This document shows positions 54,855-62,909 of a stretch of 64,000 nucleotides of DNA, piece by piece. A program made the translations under genes and the position numbers. This DNA comes from Corynebacterium marambiense (GTDB lineage: Bacteria > Actinomycetota > Actinomycetes > Mycobacteriales > Mycobacteriaceae). Below the pieces are notes generated by a model. That model saw only the letters and a list, made by a program, of their open reading frames with translations, did no database searches and was not told where the DNA came from. The stretch spans positions 124,001-188,000 of the forward strand of contig NZ_JAEIOT010000016.1 in NCBI RefSeq assembly GCF_016342275.1, given 5' to 3'. How positions within the stretch are numbered: the stretch's first letter is position 1; each line of letters begins with the position of its first letter.

Positions 54855-56078
54855 ATGGCATTACAAGGCATCGTCCCCATCACCATCGCCCTGACCGACG
54901 GCGACTTCCACACGCTGTGGGCCCCGAAGTGGAGGGAGCACGGGCAGGAGTGGCAGGCATTTCTCGGAGACGGAGACGACGTCTATCTCTTCCGTTCCAC
55001 CGGAGAGCTGCTCGCGTTCATCGAATCCGACGCCCGTCACGACCTGCGTGATCACCCGAAGTGGCCGGCCTTCCAGCATGAGGACGCGGCGCGGGTGGTT
55101 CCCGGCAAACGGGGTTACTGCGATGTCATCGGCCTACCCGAGTTCCTGGCGGGCCGCCCGAGCCACGAGAATGTGACCGGTGCGGAGCGGGCACTCGCCG
55201 TCGCCCGTTCCCTGGGCGATGTCATCGGTTCGACGGTGATCGGTTCCTTCTTCTCCTCGTATTCGGTACTCGCCAACGTCGAACGCGGAGCCGACCACTA
55301 TGCGGTGGAGAATGGCGACTCGGAATGGTCCGCCGTCGGTCGGGCGGTGCTGTCGAACTGGGACCGGGTCGTCGATGAGCTGGACGGGTGCTATGCCATC
55401 CCGGAGCAGAACGAGGCCACCGTCGAGGCGGCGCAGAAGAAGGTCGACGCCGCGGTGGAGGCCCGTGAGCAGGCACGCATCGAGGAGGAGAAAGCCGCCG
55501 AGGAGGCAGTCGCGCAGATCGACCCCTATGATGCCTCCCTCTGGGGTACCGCGGGCATCGACCCGGTGAAGATCGCCATCGAGGGCCGCACCCTCTACAC
55601 GCTGCGCACGTACGTGAACGGGCAGCCTGTCTTCCTCGGACACTTTGGACAGATCTACACCTTCAACAACCGGCGGGCGATGCTCCGCTGGCTCGCCGAA
55701 CACGATGAACACGATCTGGCGGCCACCGCCACCTGGTCTGAGATCATGGACGGCATCAACGGCGGGACGCTCGAGGTCACCGCACACCCAGACAACACCT
55801 ACGTCTTCACCGGGCTGACCGAGGACATCACCAAGGGGCCGAAGGAAGTGGACACCGAACAGATGCGCCAGGCCTATGAGCTTCTCGCCGACGCCGCCGA
55901 CTGGGCCCGCGACGACGCCGTGAATTCCGTCCTGGTGGCCAACCCGGCACTGCAGGAGTACATCGCCTACATGCTCGGCGGATCCTCCGGTTACTCCCCG
56001 TCAGCACCCTACACCGCAGAAGCCGAGGGATGGCGTCAGCTGGAGAACGGTCTCGTCGGCCGCTTCAGCAAGTTCTGA
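54855..56078 (+). CDS. Conserved actinobacterial protein with internal repeat and coiled coil
   Basis: A 407-aa soluble protein, positional equivalent of Rv3311, function unknown. Residues 34-70 (AFLGDGDDVYLFRSTGELL...HDL...KW) resemble 258-294 (VFLGHFGQIYTFNNRRAML...HDL...TW), so the protein holds two copies of a 40-70-residue module. Between them, about 184-221, lies a Glu/Ala/Lys-rich stretch (EAAQKKVDAAVEAREQAR, EEEKAAEEAVAQ) that should form a coiled coil. No signal peptide. It is convergent with add and shares a terminator. Confidence 0.8.
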   Translation: MALQGIVPITIALTDGDFHTLWAPKWREHGQEWQAFLGDGDDVYLFRSTGELLAFIESDARHDLRDHPKWPAFQHEDAARVVPGKRGYCDVIGLPEFLAGRPSHENVTGAERALAVARSLGDVIGSTVIGSFFSSYSVLANVERGADHYAVENGDSEWSAVGRAVLSNWDRVVDELDGCYAIPEQNEATVEAAQKKVDAAVEAREQARIEEEKAAEEAVAQIDPYDASLWGTAGIDPVKIAIEGRTLYTLRTYVNGQPVFLGHFGQIYTFNNRRAMLRWLAEHDEHDLAATATWSEIMDGINGGTLEVTAHPDNTYVFTGLTEDITKGPKEVDTEQMRQAYELLADAADWARDDAVNSVLVANPALQEYIAYMLGGSSGYSPSAPYTAEAEGWRQLENGLVGRFSKF

Positions 56079-56104
56079 GGCCTCCCGCCCCGATGACGAA
56101 AGCC

Positions 56105-56136
56105 GACCCCGATTCCGCGTACCCGGAATCGGGGTC
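56105..56136. terminator. Bidirectional terminator overlapping the add stop codon
   Basis: GACCCCGATTCCG (56105-56117) and CGGAATCGGGGTC (56124-56136) form a 13-bp perfect stem with a 6-nt loop. The right arm contains the first two bases of the add stop codon complement. Confidence 0.8.
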
Positions 56137-57433
56137 AGTCGCGTGGCTGTAGATCCTCTGGGGCGATACCCAGTTCGGCGAGAATCTGGGGATCGATCCC
56201 GGCGAGATCCTCCTCCGAAAGCTCGAACGCAGACCCCCTGGCCGTCTCCTCATCAGCGCCACCAGACGCGGTGCCCCGACCAGTTCCGCTCTCCGCGAGT
56301 TCGTCCCAGCCCGGGACGATGAGCGAGGCCATGATCTCCCTGCGCTCCGGCTCCGGTATGAACGCACCACTGATCGCGGTTGCGGTGAGTTCGAACAACT
56401 CACCGACCCCGTACCCGAAGGTGTCGACGAGCAGCATCATCTCGTCGGTCATCGTGGTCCCGGACATCAGGCGGTTGTCCGTATTCACGGTGCAGGCGAA
56501 CCCGAGCTGCTGGAGCAGTGGCAGGGGATGGTCAACGAGGTCGTCCACCACGCCCGTCTGCAGATTGGAGCTCGGGGCGAGTTCGAGGATGATCTGTCGG
56601 TCCCGCACGAAGGTGGACACGCGGCCGGGTTCGATGCCGGTCTCGAGGTCCGCGGTGAAATCCTCGTACAGTCGAGCACCGTGACCAATCCGCCAGGTGC
56701 CCTCTCTCACGGCCCCCTCGAGCGAGTCGATCCCGGCGGCTTCACCGGCATGGATCGTGAATGGGACGAGTTCGCGGCGCAGTGTCGCGAACGCCGCGGC
56801 GCAGCAACTCGGTGGGAACCCATCCTCAGCCCCGGCGATGTCGAAGCCGACGACGTAACCGCGGTGGTCGCGCGTAGCCTCGCTCCGATAGGCGACCAGG
56901 AGATCAGCGATCTCCTGTGACCGATCTGAATGCCGCATCGCGCAGAGGATCACCCGTGCCCGGATGGTGTGGCCTGCCAGTGCCGCAGTCTTCTCCCCCT
57001 CGATGATTCCCTCGACGACGGCATCCACGACGTCCACGAGTTCCAGCCCCCGCTCCTGGTGCTGCTCCGGCGCGAATCGCAGCTCGGCGTACACGACGCC
57101 ATCATCAGCAAGGTCCTCGACGGCCTCCCGGGCCACCCGGTGGAGCGCCGACCTGGTCTGCATGACCGCGCATGTGTGTGCGAAGGTCTCCAGGTACTTC
57201 TCGAGAGACCCGGAGTCGGCGGCGTCGACGAACCATCTACCCAGTGCTTCAGGCTCGCTCACGGGCAGCGCGTCGTAGCCACACTCGGTCGCCAGATCGA
57301 TCACCGTACGCGGACGGAGTCCCCCGTCGAGATGATCGTGGAGGACGGCCTTCGGCAGGGAGGCGACGGTCTCCCGGGTGAGGCTCTTATGTTCCGGGGT
57401 GTAGCTCGGGGTCTGCCTGCTGCTGATATCCAT
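56135..57433 (-). CDS. add: Adenosine deaminase
   Basis: Deaminates adenosine to inosine. The 432-aa product has the zinc-binding HDHLDGG (His32, His34), FTIHAGEAAG with catalytic Glu, and CTVNTDNRLMSGT near residue 300, the form seen in actinobacterial enzymes. A C-terminal acidic extension of about 60 residues (EESGTGRGTASGG-like, then EEDLAGIDPQILAELG) is longer than in the E. coli enzyme. ATG at 57433 has TAGATT 7 nt upstream; the frame is open 44 codons further. Confidence 0.93.
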   Translation of the reverse strand: MDISSRQTPSYTPEHKSLTRETVASLPKAVLHDHLDGGLRPRTVIDLATECGYDALPVSEPEALGRWFVDAADSGSLEKYLETFAHTCAVMQTRSALHRVAREAVEDLADDGVVYAELRFAPEQHQERGLELVDVVDAVVEGIIEGEKTAALAGHTIRARVILCAMRHSDRSQEIADLLVAYRSEATRDHRGYVVGFDIAGAEDGFPPSCCAAAFATLRRELVPFTIHAGEAAGIDSLEGAVREGTWRIGHGARLYEDFTADLETGIEPGRVSTFVRDRQIILELAPSSNLQTGVVDDLVDHPLPLLQQLGFACTVNTDNRLMSGTTMTDEMMLLVDTFGYGVGELFELTATAISGAFIPEPERREIMASLIVPGWDELAESGTGRGTASGGADEETARGSAFELSEEDLAGIDPQILAELGIAPEDLQPRD

Positions 57434-57440
57434 GGACCAC

Positions 57441-57446
57441 AATCTA
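57441..57446 (-). promoter_or_regulatory. -10 hexamer TAGATT, leaderless add
   Basis: On the minus strand TAGATT, 7 nt, ATG at 57433. Confidence 0.6.
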
Positions 57447-57526
57447 CCTTCGGATCCCCTCCGGAAGGACCGCGGTACCGGTGCCCGGTTGCGGAAAGTC
57501 ACCCCACCCACGCACCTCACCCGAAG

Positions 57527-57532
57527 TACTCT
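57527..57532 (+). promoter_or_regulatory. -10 hexamer TACTCT, leaderless carboxypeptidase gene
   Basis: TACTCT, 8 nt, ATG at 57541. Confidence 0.5.
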
Positions 57533-57540
57533 AGGCAACC

Positions 57541-58848
57541 ATGCGACAACGTCTCCTCGGTGCACTCACAGCGACGGCACTACTCTCCGCCTCCCCAGTC
57601 ACCGCAACCGCGGAGCCACTGGATCCCGGCACCCTGTCGGTGACGCCACCCCAGACCGCGCTCTCAGGGCGCTCCGCCGCTCCACTGACGGATGACTGCC
57701 CCTGGGCCACCACACCCGTGCAACCTGTTGATGCCTCAGAGATACCCACCGACGGACGACCTGTGCCACCACCGCTTCCCGTCGCGGAGGAACCCGCGGG
57801 AGGCCCAGCAATGGCCGGGTGCGGCGTGACCGCTGCACCCGGATTCATCGTCCCGGAGGAGCAAACCGCGACCGCATGGATCGTCTTCGACCTCGACAAC
57901 GGCGACATCATCGCCGCCAAAGATCCACACGGCAGATACCGGCCCGCGTCAATCATCAAGGCACTGATCGCGCTGGTGGCACTCGAACATCTGCCCCTCG
58001 CCAGGGAGGTCGTCGCCACGCATGAATCCGCGGACATAGAGGGCTCGCGTGTCGGCCTGGTGGAGGACGGTCGCTACACCGTGGAACAGCTGCTGCAGGG
58101 CCTGCTCATGGCCTCGGGCAACGATGCCGCGCACGCGCTGGCGCAGGAGCTCGGCGGCGATCAACGGACCCTGGAACTGGTCAACACGAAAGCACAGGAG
58201 CTGGGCACCCAGGACACCCGCGTCGCCGACTACACCGGCCTCGACGGGCCCGGCATGTCGACCTCACCGTTCGATCTCGCCCTGATCTACCGCGAGGCAT
58301 GGAGAAACCCGGTGTTCGCCCGTATCGTCGACACCAAATTCGTGGACTTTCCCGGAGGACCGGAGAAAGACGGCTTCCAGATTTGGAACGACAACCATCT
58401 GCTGCTCAACGATCCGGACGGTATCGGCGGGAAGACCGGTTTCACCGATGACGCGCGGCACACGTTCGTCGGCGCGAAAGACATCGGCGGGCGTCGCCTA
58501 GCGGCGATCCTCCTCGACACCACTGTCGACAAAGGTCGGCCCTGGGAACAAGCGGGGAGACTCCTCGACGCCGCGTACGCCGTTCCGCGGGGCACAAGCA
58601 TCGGGTCGGTCGAGAAGCTCCCGGCAGCCTCCGTCACTCCGTCCCCGTCGGTGACGGCGGCTCCCGCAGCCTCCATGCCGACCGGAAACAGTGGCAACGG
58701 CGGTTTCGGGACCTCCGGAGCGCAGTCCCCCGCGTGGAGATCCGCGGCGATCACCACGGGAACACTGTTCCTCGTGGTTCTCATCGCCGGGATCGCCTTC
58801 AACCGGAAACTGGCGCAGAGGCGACGCACCCGGCAGCGACGTCGTTAA
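57541..58848 (+). CDS. D-alanyl-D-alanine carboxypeptidase (S11 family)
   Basis: Trims the terminal D-Ala of peptidoglycan stem peptides outside the membrane. The 435-aa precursor has a signal peptide (cleavage near TATA-EP, residue 24), a Pro-rich linker, and the penicillin-binding motifs SIIK (Ser137-Lys140), SGN (192-194) and KTG (298-300). After a Ser/Pro/Ala linker, one C-terminal transmembrane helix (about 405-425) and the basic tail RRRTRQRRR anchor it. The position matches mycobacterial DacB1 (Rv3330), also a membrane-anchored S11 enzyme. Confidence 0.93.
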   Translation: MRQRLLGALTATALLSASPVTATAEPLDPGTLSVTPPQTALSGRSAAPLTDDCPWATTPVQPVDASEIPTDGRPVPPPLPVAEEPAGGPAMAGCGVTAAPGFIVPEEQTATAWIVFDLDNGDIIAAKDPHGRYRPASIIKALIALVALEHLPLAREVVATHESADIEGSRVGLVEDGRYTVEQLLQGLLMASGNDAAHALAQELGGDQRTLELVNTKAQELGTQDTRVADYTGLDGPGMSTSPFDLALIYREAWRNPVFARIVDTKFVDFPGGPEKDGFQIWNDNHLLLNDPDGIGGKTGFTDDARHTFVGAKDIGGRRLAAILLDTTVDKGRPWEQAGRLLDAAYAVPRGTSIGSVEKLPAASVTPSPSVTAAPAASMPTGNSGNGGFGTSGAQSPAWRSAAITTGTLFLVVLIAGIAFNRKLAQRRRTRQRRR

Positions 58849-58920
58849 CCCGGAGAAAGGGAAGCAGGATGCGCATGACACGCAGTCCACGCCCCCGGAT
58901 TCCGGAGGAAACGGGGAAGA

Positions 58921-60003
58921 CTACTTCCTGATCATTTTCCGGGCGACTGCGATCCCAGCCGCCCCGATCGCCGCACCGGCACCGACCAGTAACGCGGACG
59001 CCTTCGGATCGGGCACCGGGTCAACGTCATTACGCACCCGGATCACAGCGGGTTCCGGTACCGGTGTATGCGTCTGTTCAAGGGATTCCTCCGTCGTCGC
59101 CGACCACGCGGAACTGTAGAGCAGGATCCGCCAAACGAAATACAGCAGGACCATCACACCGATGATCGGGCCGAAAGTGGCACCCGCCGGATTGTCCAGT
59201 GCCTTGGAGAAGAACACGGTACCGATCTGCTTGAAGATCTCGAAGGCGACGGCGCCCAGGATAGCGCCCTTGATCGCCGCAGCCTTGGGGACGCGGGTCC
59301 TCGGAAGATAACGGAGCAAACCCACGAAGACGATGAAGTTCACCAGCAGGCCGATAACGAGCGTCAGCGCGAACACGATGTAGGTGATGCCCGGAATATG
59401 GTCCAGGCTCAACTTCTCAAGGAGGATCGCCGTCAGGCTCGAGGAACCGGCCGCCGTCACACCGAACGCAACGATCAGGGCGAACAGCAGCGCGATCAAT
59501 CCGATGAGATCCCGGAGTTTCCGGATGGCGAAGTTGCCCTCGGTCGGGTCAGCCTTCCACATCATGGAAACGCCGTACCTGAGATGGTTCATCCAGTTCA
59601 GCCCCGACCACAACGCGGTCAGACCACCGATACCGGCAACCGCCGATCGCTGCTCGATCGCAGTATCGAGGATCTTGTTCACCGGCTCCGACAAATCACC
59701 CGATATCGAGCTGTTGATCCGGTCCTGGACCTCGACCACCGCGGTGGGGTGGTTGGCCAGGATGAAGCCGACCGCAGCGAATACGAGCATCAGGATGGGG
59801 AACATCGACAACACCGAGAAGTACGTGATGCCTGCGGCGTACTGGTTTCCCCCCATCGAGCCGTACCGCTCCTGCATACGCATGACGTGATCGAACCACG
59901 GCCACTTCTCACGGTACTTGTCGACCATGCCGGGATCGTCCTGGGTCACCCGCTCAATGCCGAATTCATCGGTATTCTTCGGTGCGGTCTTCGTTGATGC
60001 CAC
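58921..60003 (-). CDS. YihY/BrkB-like inner-membrane protein
   Basis: A 360-aa protein with six predicted membrane helices and long soluble ends. The family core reads YGSMGGNQYAAGITYFSVLSMFPILMLVFAAVGF (residues about 46-79), GGLTALWSGLNWMNHLRYG and LLYFVWRILLYSSAWSA. Once called ribonuclease BN, the family's true role is unsettled. GTG start with GAAGGACC upstream. It ends with a small Ala/Gly-rich hydrophobic stretch near the C-terminus. Position equals Rv3335c. Confidence 0.9.
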   Translation of the reverse strand: MASTKTAPKNTDEFGIERVTQDDPGMVDKYREKWPWFDHVMRMQERYGSMGGNQYAAGITYFSVLSMFPILMLVFAAVGFILANHPTAVVEVQDRINSSISGDLSEPVNKILDTAIEQRSAVAGIGGLTALWSGLNWMNHLRYGVSMMWKADPTEGNFAIRKLRDLIGLIALLFALIVAFGVTAAGSSSLTAILLEKLSLDHIPGITYIVFALTLVIGLLVNFIVFVGLLRYLPRTRVPKAAAIKGAILGAVAFEIFKQIGTVFFSKALDNPAGATFGPIIGVMVLLYFVWRILLYSSAWSATTEESLEQTHTPVPEPAVIRVRNDVDPVPDPKASALLVGAGAAIGAAGIAVARKMIRK

Positions 60004-60181
60004 AGTCGCGTCGGTCCTTCTGGGTCGGTGAAAAGATCATCTGAAAAACAGCAGGTGCTTTCAAAGTAGGCATAGTAGGCGACGAGGTGGCAATCAGCAC
60101 AGCCATTCTCCCCGGACAGTTGCGTCGGCCACTCGACCGTGCAAGATCCACCACTGACATCAATCGCTACCGGGGTTACCC

Positions 60182-60232
60182 GGGATGACAGCAGCACCAG
60201 GGGCTTCTAATCTGTTTAGATAATGTCATCCC
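60182..60232. promoter_or_regulatory. 9-bp inverted repeat enclosing the surface-protein promoter
   Basis: GGGATGACA (60182-60190) and TGTCATCCC (60224-60232) are exact inverted copies 33 bp apart. A -10-like GATAAT (60219-60224) abuts the right arm; transcription would start near 60231, 52 nt before the gene. Confidence 0.5.
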
Positions 60233-60283
60233 CGGGCAAGCTACCGCACACAGCCCCCCACAGCTCTCGAGGAACCCGAAACC

Positions 60284-62158
60284 ATGCGCCGAATGACCAC
60301 CCTGACCACGGCCGCGACTCTGTCAGCCGGTCTCCTCATCGCAGCACCGACAGCCGCAGCCGACACCGGATCAACCACCTCCCAGCTTCCCCTGTCCTGC
60401 CGCACGGTCCCGAGTGCCTTCACCGGACCGCAGGACAACCACGTTCCCCCGATCGACGTCACCGTCACCTCACCGGACACAGTCGGCATCGGCGAAGAGT
60501 TCACTGTCCACGTACACATGGACATTCCGGACAACCCCGGTGACGCATCGAACAGCCCCGCCAAGCTGAAGGATGTATCCCGCATCAAAATGGACCTCGC
60601 TTTGCCCGAAGGCGTCGAGTTCCTAGGTGCGGAGATCAACGGGGACACCCCCGGCGCGAATCTCCGGGGATTCTCCGTGCTCAGGGTCAATGAATCCGGA
60701 CGACCGGACCCCGCCGGCGGCATTCTCCGGTTGGTCAGCCCGGACAACGCAACCATCGGAAACGGCCCGAACTCGTCTACCGGCAGGACCGGGGGCGTAA
60801 CCGCCCCGGCAGTGAACGGCACCGTACGACTCGGATTTCCTGATTTCACCCTGCGCCTCCGTGCAGAGACAGAGGGAACGAAGGCCTTCGGGGTCAGAAC
60901 CGCAGGGGCCGCATCCACGTACGGAGACAACCGCAACTTCCTCACCTTCCTGCCGCGGCTCAAGGCGACGTTCATCACCATCTGGGCCCCGACCAGCTGC
61001 TCACCCAGGGTAGCCCCCTCGTCCGCCGTCGTACCCGCAGCATCGAATCTCCGTACCGTCACGGTCATCGACGACACCCCCATCATCAAACCAGTTCTCA
61101 CCGTCGACGCTCCCAGCACCGTCGTGGCAGGTGTACCTGCCCGGTTCTCGGCGCAGCTTGACCCCGAGGACGCCAACGGCACCATCTCCTTCTTCGTGGA
61201 GGAACCCGATGGGGATGTCTCCGACGTCTACACCACTACAGGCACAGCCTCGACCGACCTGACCTTCGCGAAACCCGGTACGACTACGCTCAGGGTGATC
61301 TTCAACCCTGGCCAGCCGGGTGCCTTCGACGGTGCTGCAACGACGACTGCGATCACGGTGTCTCCGCGCACCACCGATCTCACCTTCTCCTTTCCGGACA
61401 GCGTGGAATCAGGGGAATCCGTCACAGCAACAGCGGAGGTTCCCACCGAAGCCACCGGAGACATTGAGTTCTCCATCGCCGGACAGACGATCTCTGCACC
61501 GGTCGTCGAAGGCCGGGCATCCGCTACATTCACCTTCGACGACGATGACGGCGGTATCCGGAGAGCCTCAGCACGCTACATCCCCGACGTGAGCTCAGTG
61601 TATGCACCGTCCGAGGAATCCCGCCGTTTCACCGTGCACGTGCAGGCGTATCCCACAGAGCCGACAACCACGACTCCGACGCTCTCCACTTCGACCGCCC
61701 CGACCACGACGGCGCTTCCGACGACGAAACCGGCTCCCACCAGCCCCACAACCACCACCGCTCCGACGACCAGCACCACCACGGCGCCAGCGACAACCAG
61801 TACCACGGCCACAACCACCGCGGCGCCAACGACCACCACCAGCACCACCGCCACACCGTCGACCACCAGCACCACCGCGGCGCCAGCGACAACCAGTACC
61901 ACGGCCACAACCACCGCGGCGCCAACGACCACCACCAGCACCACCGCCACACCGTCGACCACCAGCACCACCACGGCCATAACCACCACCGCACCGACGA
62001 CCAGCACCACCACGGCGCCATCCACCACGTCGGCTCCCACGAGTACGACAGAACCTGAACAGCCCTCGGAATCGGGTTTCTTCACACTGCTCCGCCGACT
62101 GTTCACGCTGGTTCAGCGGTTGCTCGGAGCGTTCTTCTTCCCGTTGCACTTCAGGTAA
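60284..62158 (+). CDS. Exported surface protein with Ig-like domains and Thr-rich stalk
   Basis: A 624-aa secreted protein: signal peptide (cleavage after TAAA, residue 26); an N-terminal domain (about 27-260) with one Cys near each end (LSCRTVPS, WAPTSCSPR), likely disulfide-bonded; one or two Ig-like repeats (about 265-455, IKPVLTVDAPSTVVAGVPARF, TTALTVSPRTTDLTFSF-like); a Thr/Ala/Pro/Ser stalk (about 465-590) with a 32-aa tandem repeat; and a tail FFTLLRRLFTLVQRLLGAFFFP ending FR. There is no LPxTG motif or lipobox. GAGGAA lies 10 nt before the first ATG; Met4 is an alternative. A paralogue follows. Confidence 0.8.
   Translation: MRRMTTLTTAATLSAGLLIAAPTAAADTGSTTSQLPLSCRTVPSAFTGPQDNHVPPIDVTVTSPDTVGIGEEFTVHVHMDIPDNPGDASNSPAKLKDVSRIKMDLALPEGVEFLGAEINGDTPGANLRGFSVLRVNESGRPDPAGGILRLVSPDNATIGNGPNSSTGRTGGVTAPAVNGTVRLGFPDFTLRLRAETEGTKAFGVRTAGAASTYGDNRNFLTFLPRLKATFITIWAPTSCSPRVAPSSAVVPAASNLRTVTVIDDTPIIKPVLTVDAPSTVVAGVPARFSAQLDPEDANGTISFFVEEPDGDVSDVYTTTGTASTDLTFAKPGTTTLRVIFNPGQPGAFDGAATTTAITVSPRTTDLTFSFPDSVESGESVTATAEVPTEATGDIEFSIAGQTISAPVVEGRASATFTFDDDDGGIRRASARYIPDVSSVYAPSEESRRFTVHVQAYPTEPTTTTPTLSTSTAPTTTALPTTKPAPTSPTTTTAPTTSTTTAPATTSTTATTTAAPTTTTSTTATPSTTSTTAAPATTSTTATTTAAPTTTTSTTATPSTTSTTTAITTTAPTTSTTTAPSTTSAPTSTTEPEQPSESGFFTLLRRLFTLVQRLLGAFFFPLHFR
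61783..61974. repeat. 96-bp tandem repeat, two copies, in the Thr-rich stalk
   Basis: 61783-61878 and 61879-61974 are identical except near the last bases (G/A at 61877/61973). Each encodes 32 residues of Ala/Pro/Thr/Ser. Near identity points to a recent in-frame duplication. Confidence 0.9.
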
Positions 62159-62909
62159 AGGCACATCCCCGGATTCTGCAGGACAGGGCCGAGTCAATTG
62201 TCTCCGGTGCCACTGTGCCCGGAGATACGCTCATCTCCGCAGTTTCTCCCTACAGAGAAGGCCATGTAGGCGCCGGTTCGGTAACGGCCTCGTCGCAACA
62301 CTCCCGCATGCAGGCCCGTCAGTCGAGTCGCTCACCGGGCGACGCAGATGATGCGGCATGTGCGGTGGACCGCCGTTGGAGTCGGCACCGACGGTTGTCG
62401 TGGGATGAATCTATTGCATGCGTCTCTGACACTTCTGAGTGAGCTGGTATCCGTCGGGGGAGGATGCGTACCCATTGCTTCAGAGACGCAGAAAGCGCGG
62501 GACCAACCGCGTCGAAAGCCTGACTCATGCGGGGTCTGACGGGCCTCCGTCGCGCTCAGCTTTGACCCTCGATATTCACGGGGCTGCGGTGACGAACTCG
62601 CCCGCATCTTTTCAGACATCCGCGCACCGCACCGACGTCCAGTAAACGCTGAGAAAGAAACGAAACCCCGAGCTGCCTCCGATCGCCAACTCAATGCGCC
62701 TGGCCACACATCATCGAATCAGGCCGAGACGATCCATCCGGGCTTCGCGCCCACTACATTTCGCCCGTCTTAACGCGCCTCGCATGAAAGATGAAGATCT
62801 TGCATATAGCTTCTCTGCCCAGCACTTTTCGGGGAAACTAATTGAGCATGCTGAAGGCACAACGTGTCTCAGCTCCTCTCTCCGATACCCCCGTACAAGG
62901 ACCTCACCC
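62159..62909. other. 751-bp gap between paralogous surface-protein genes
   Basis: No gene here convinces me. Short frames exist on both strands but lack ribosome-binding sites and family likeness. The right 350 bp are less G+C rich than the flanks. The promoter of the second surface-protein gene should lie at the right end; I see no clean -10/-35 pair. Confidence 0.5.

Noticed and set aside
58869..58931. A 20-codon plus-strand ORF after the carboxypeptidase gene with a good ribosome-binding site
   Set aside because: Too short, basic and Pro-rich, and it overlaps the end of the YihY gene; no evidence beyond the upstream purines.
61576..62197. Minus-strand Val- or Gly-rich open frames opposite the Thr-rich stalk
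   Set aside because: Complement of ACC-rich repeats; the sequence is pure composition artefact.
62319..62709. Minus-strand frames in the gap between surface-protein genes, considered as a tRNA or mobile-element remnant
   Set aside because: No T-loop GGTTCGA, no acceptor stem, no transposase motif and no terminal inverted repeats.
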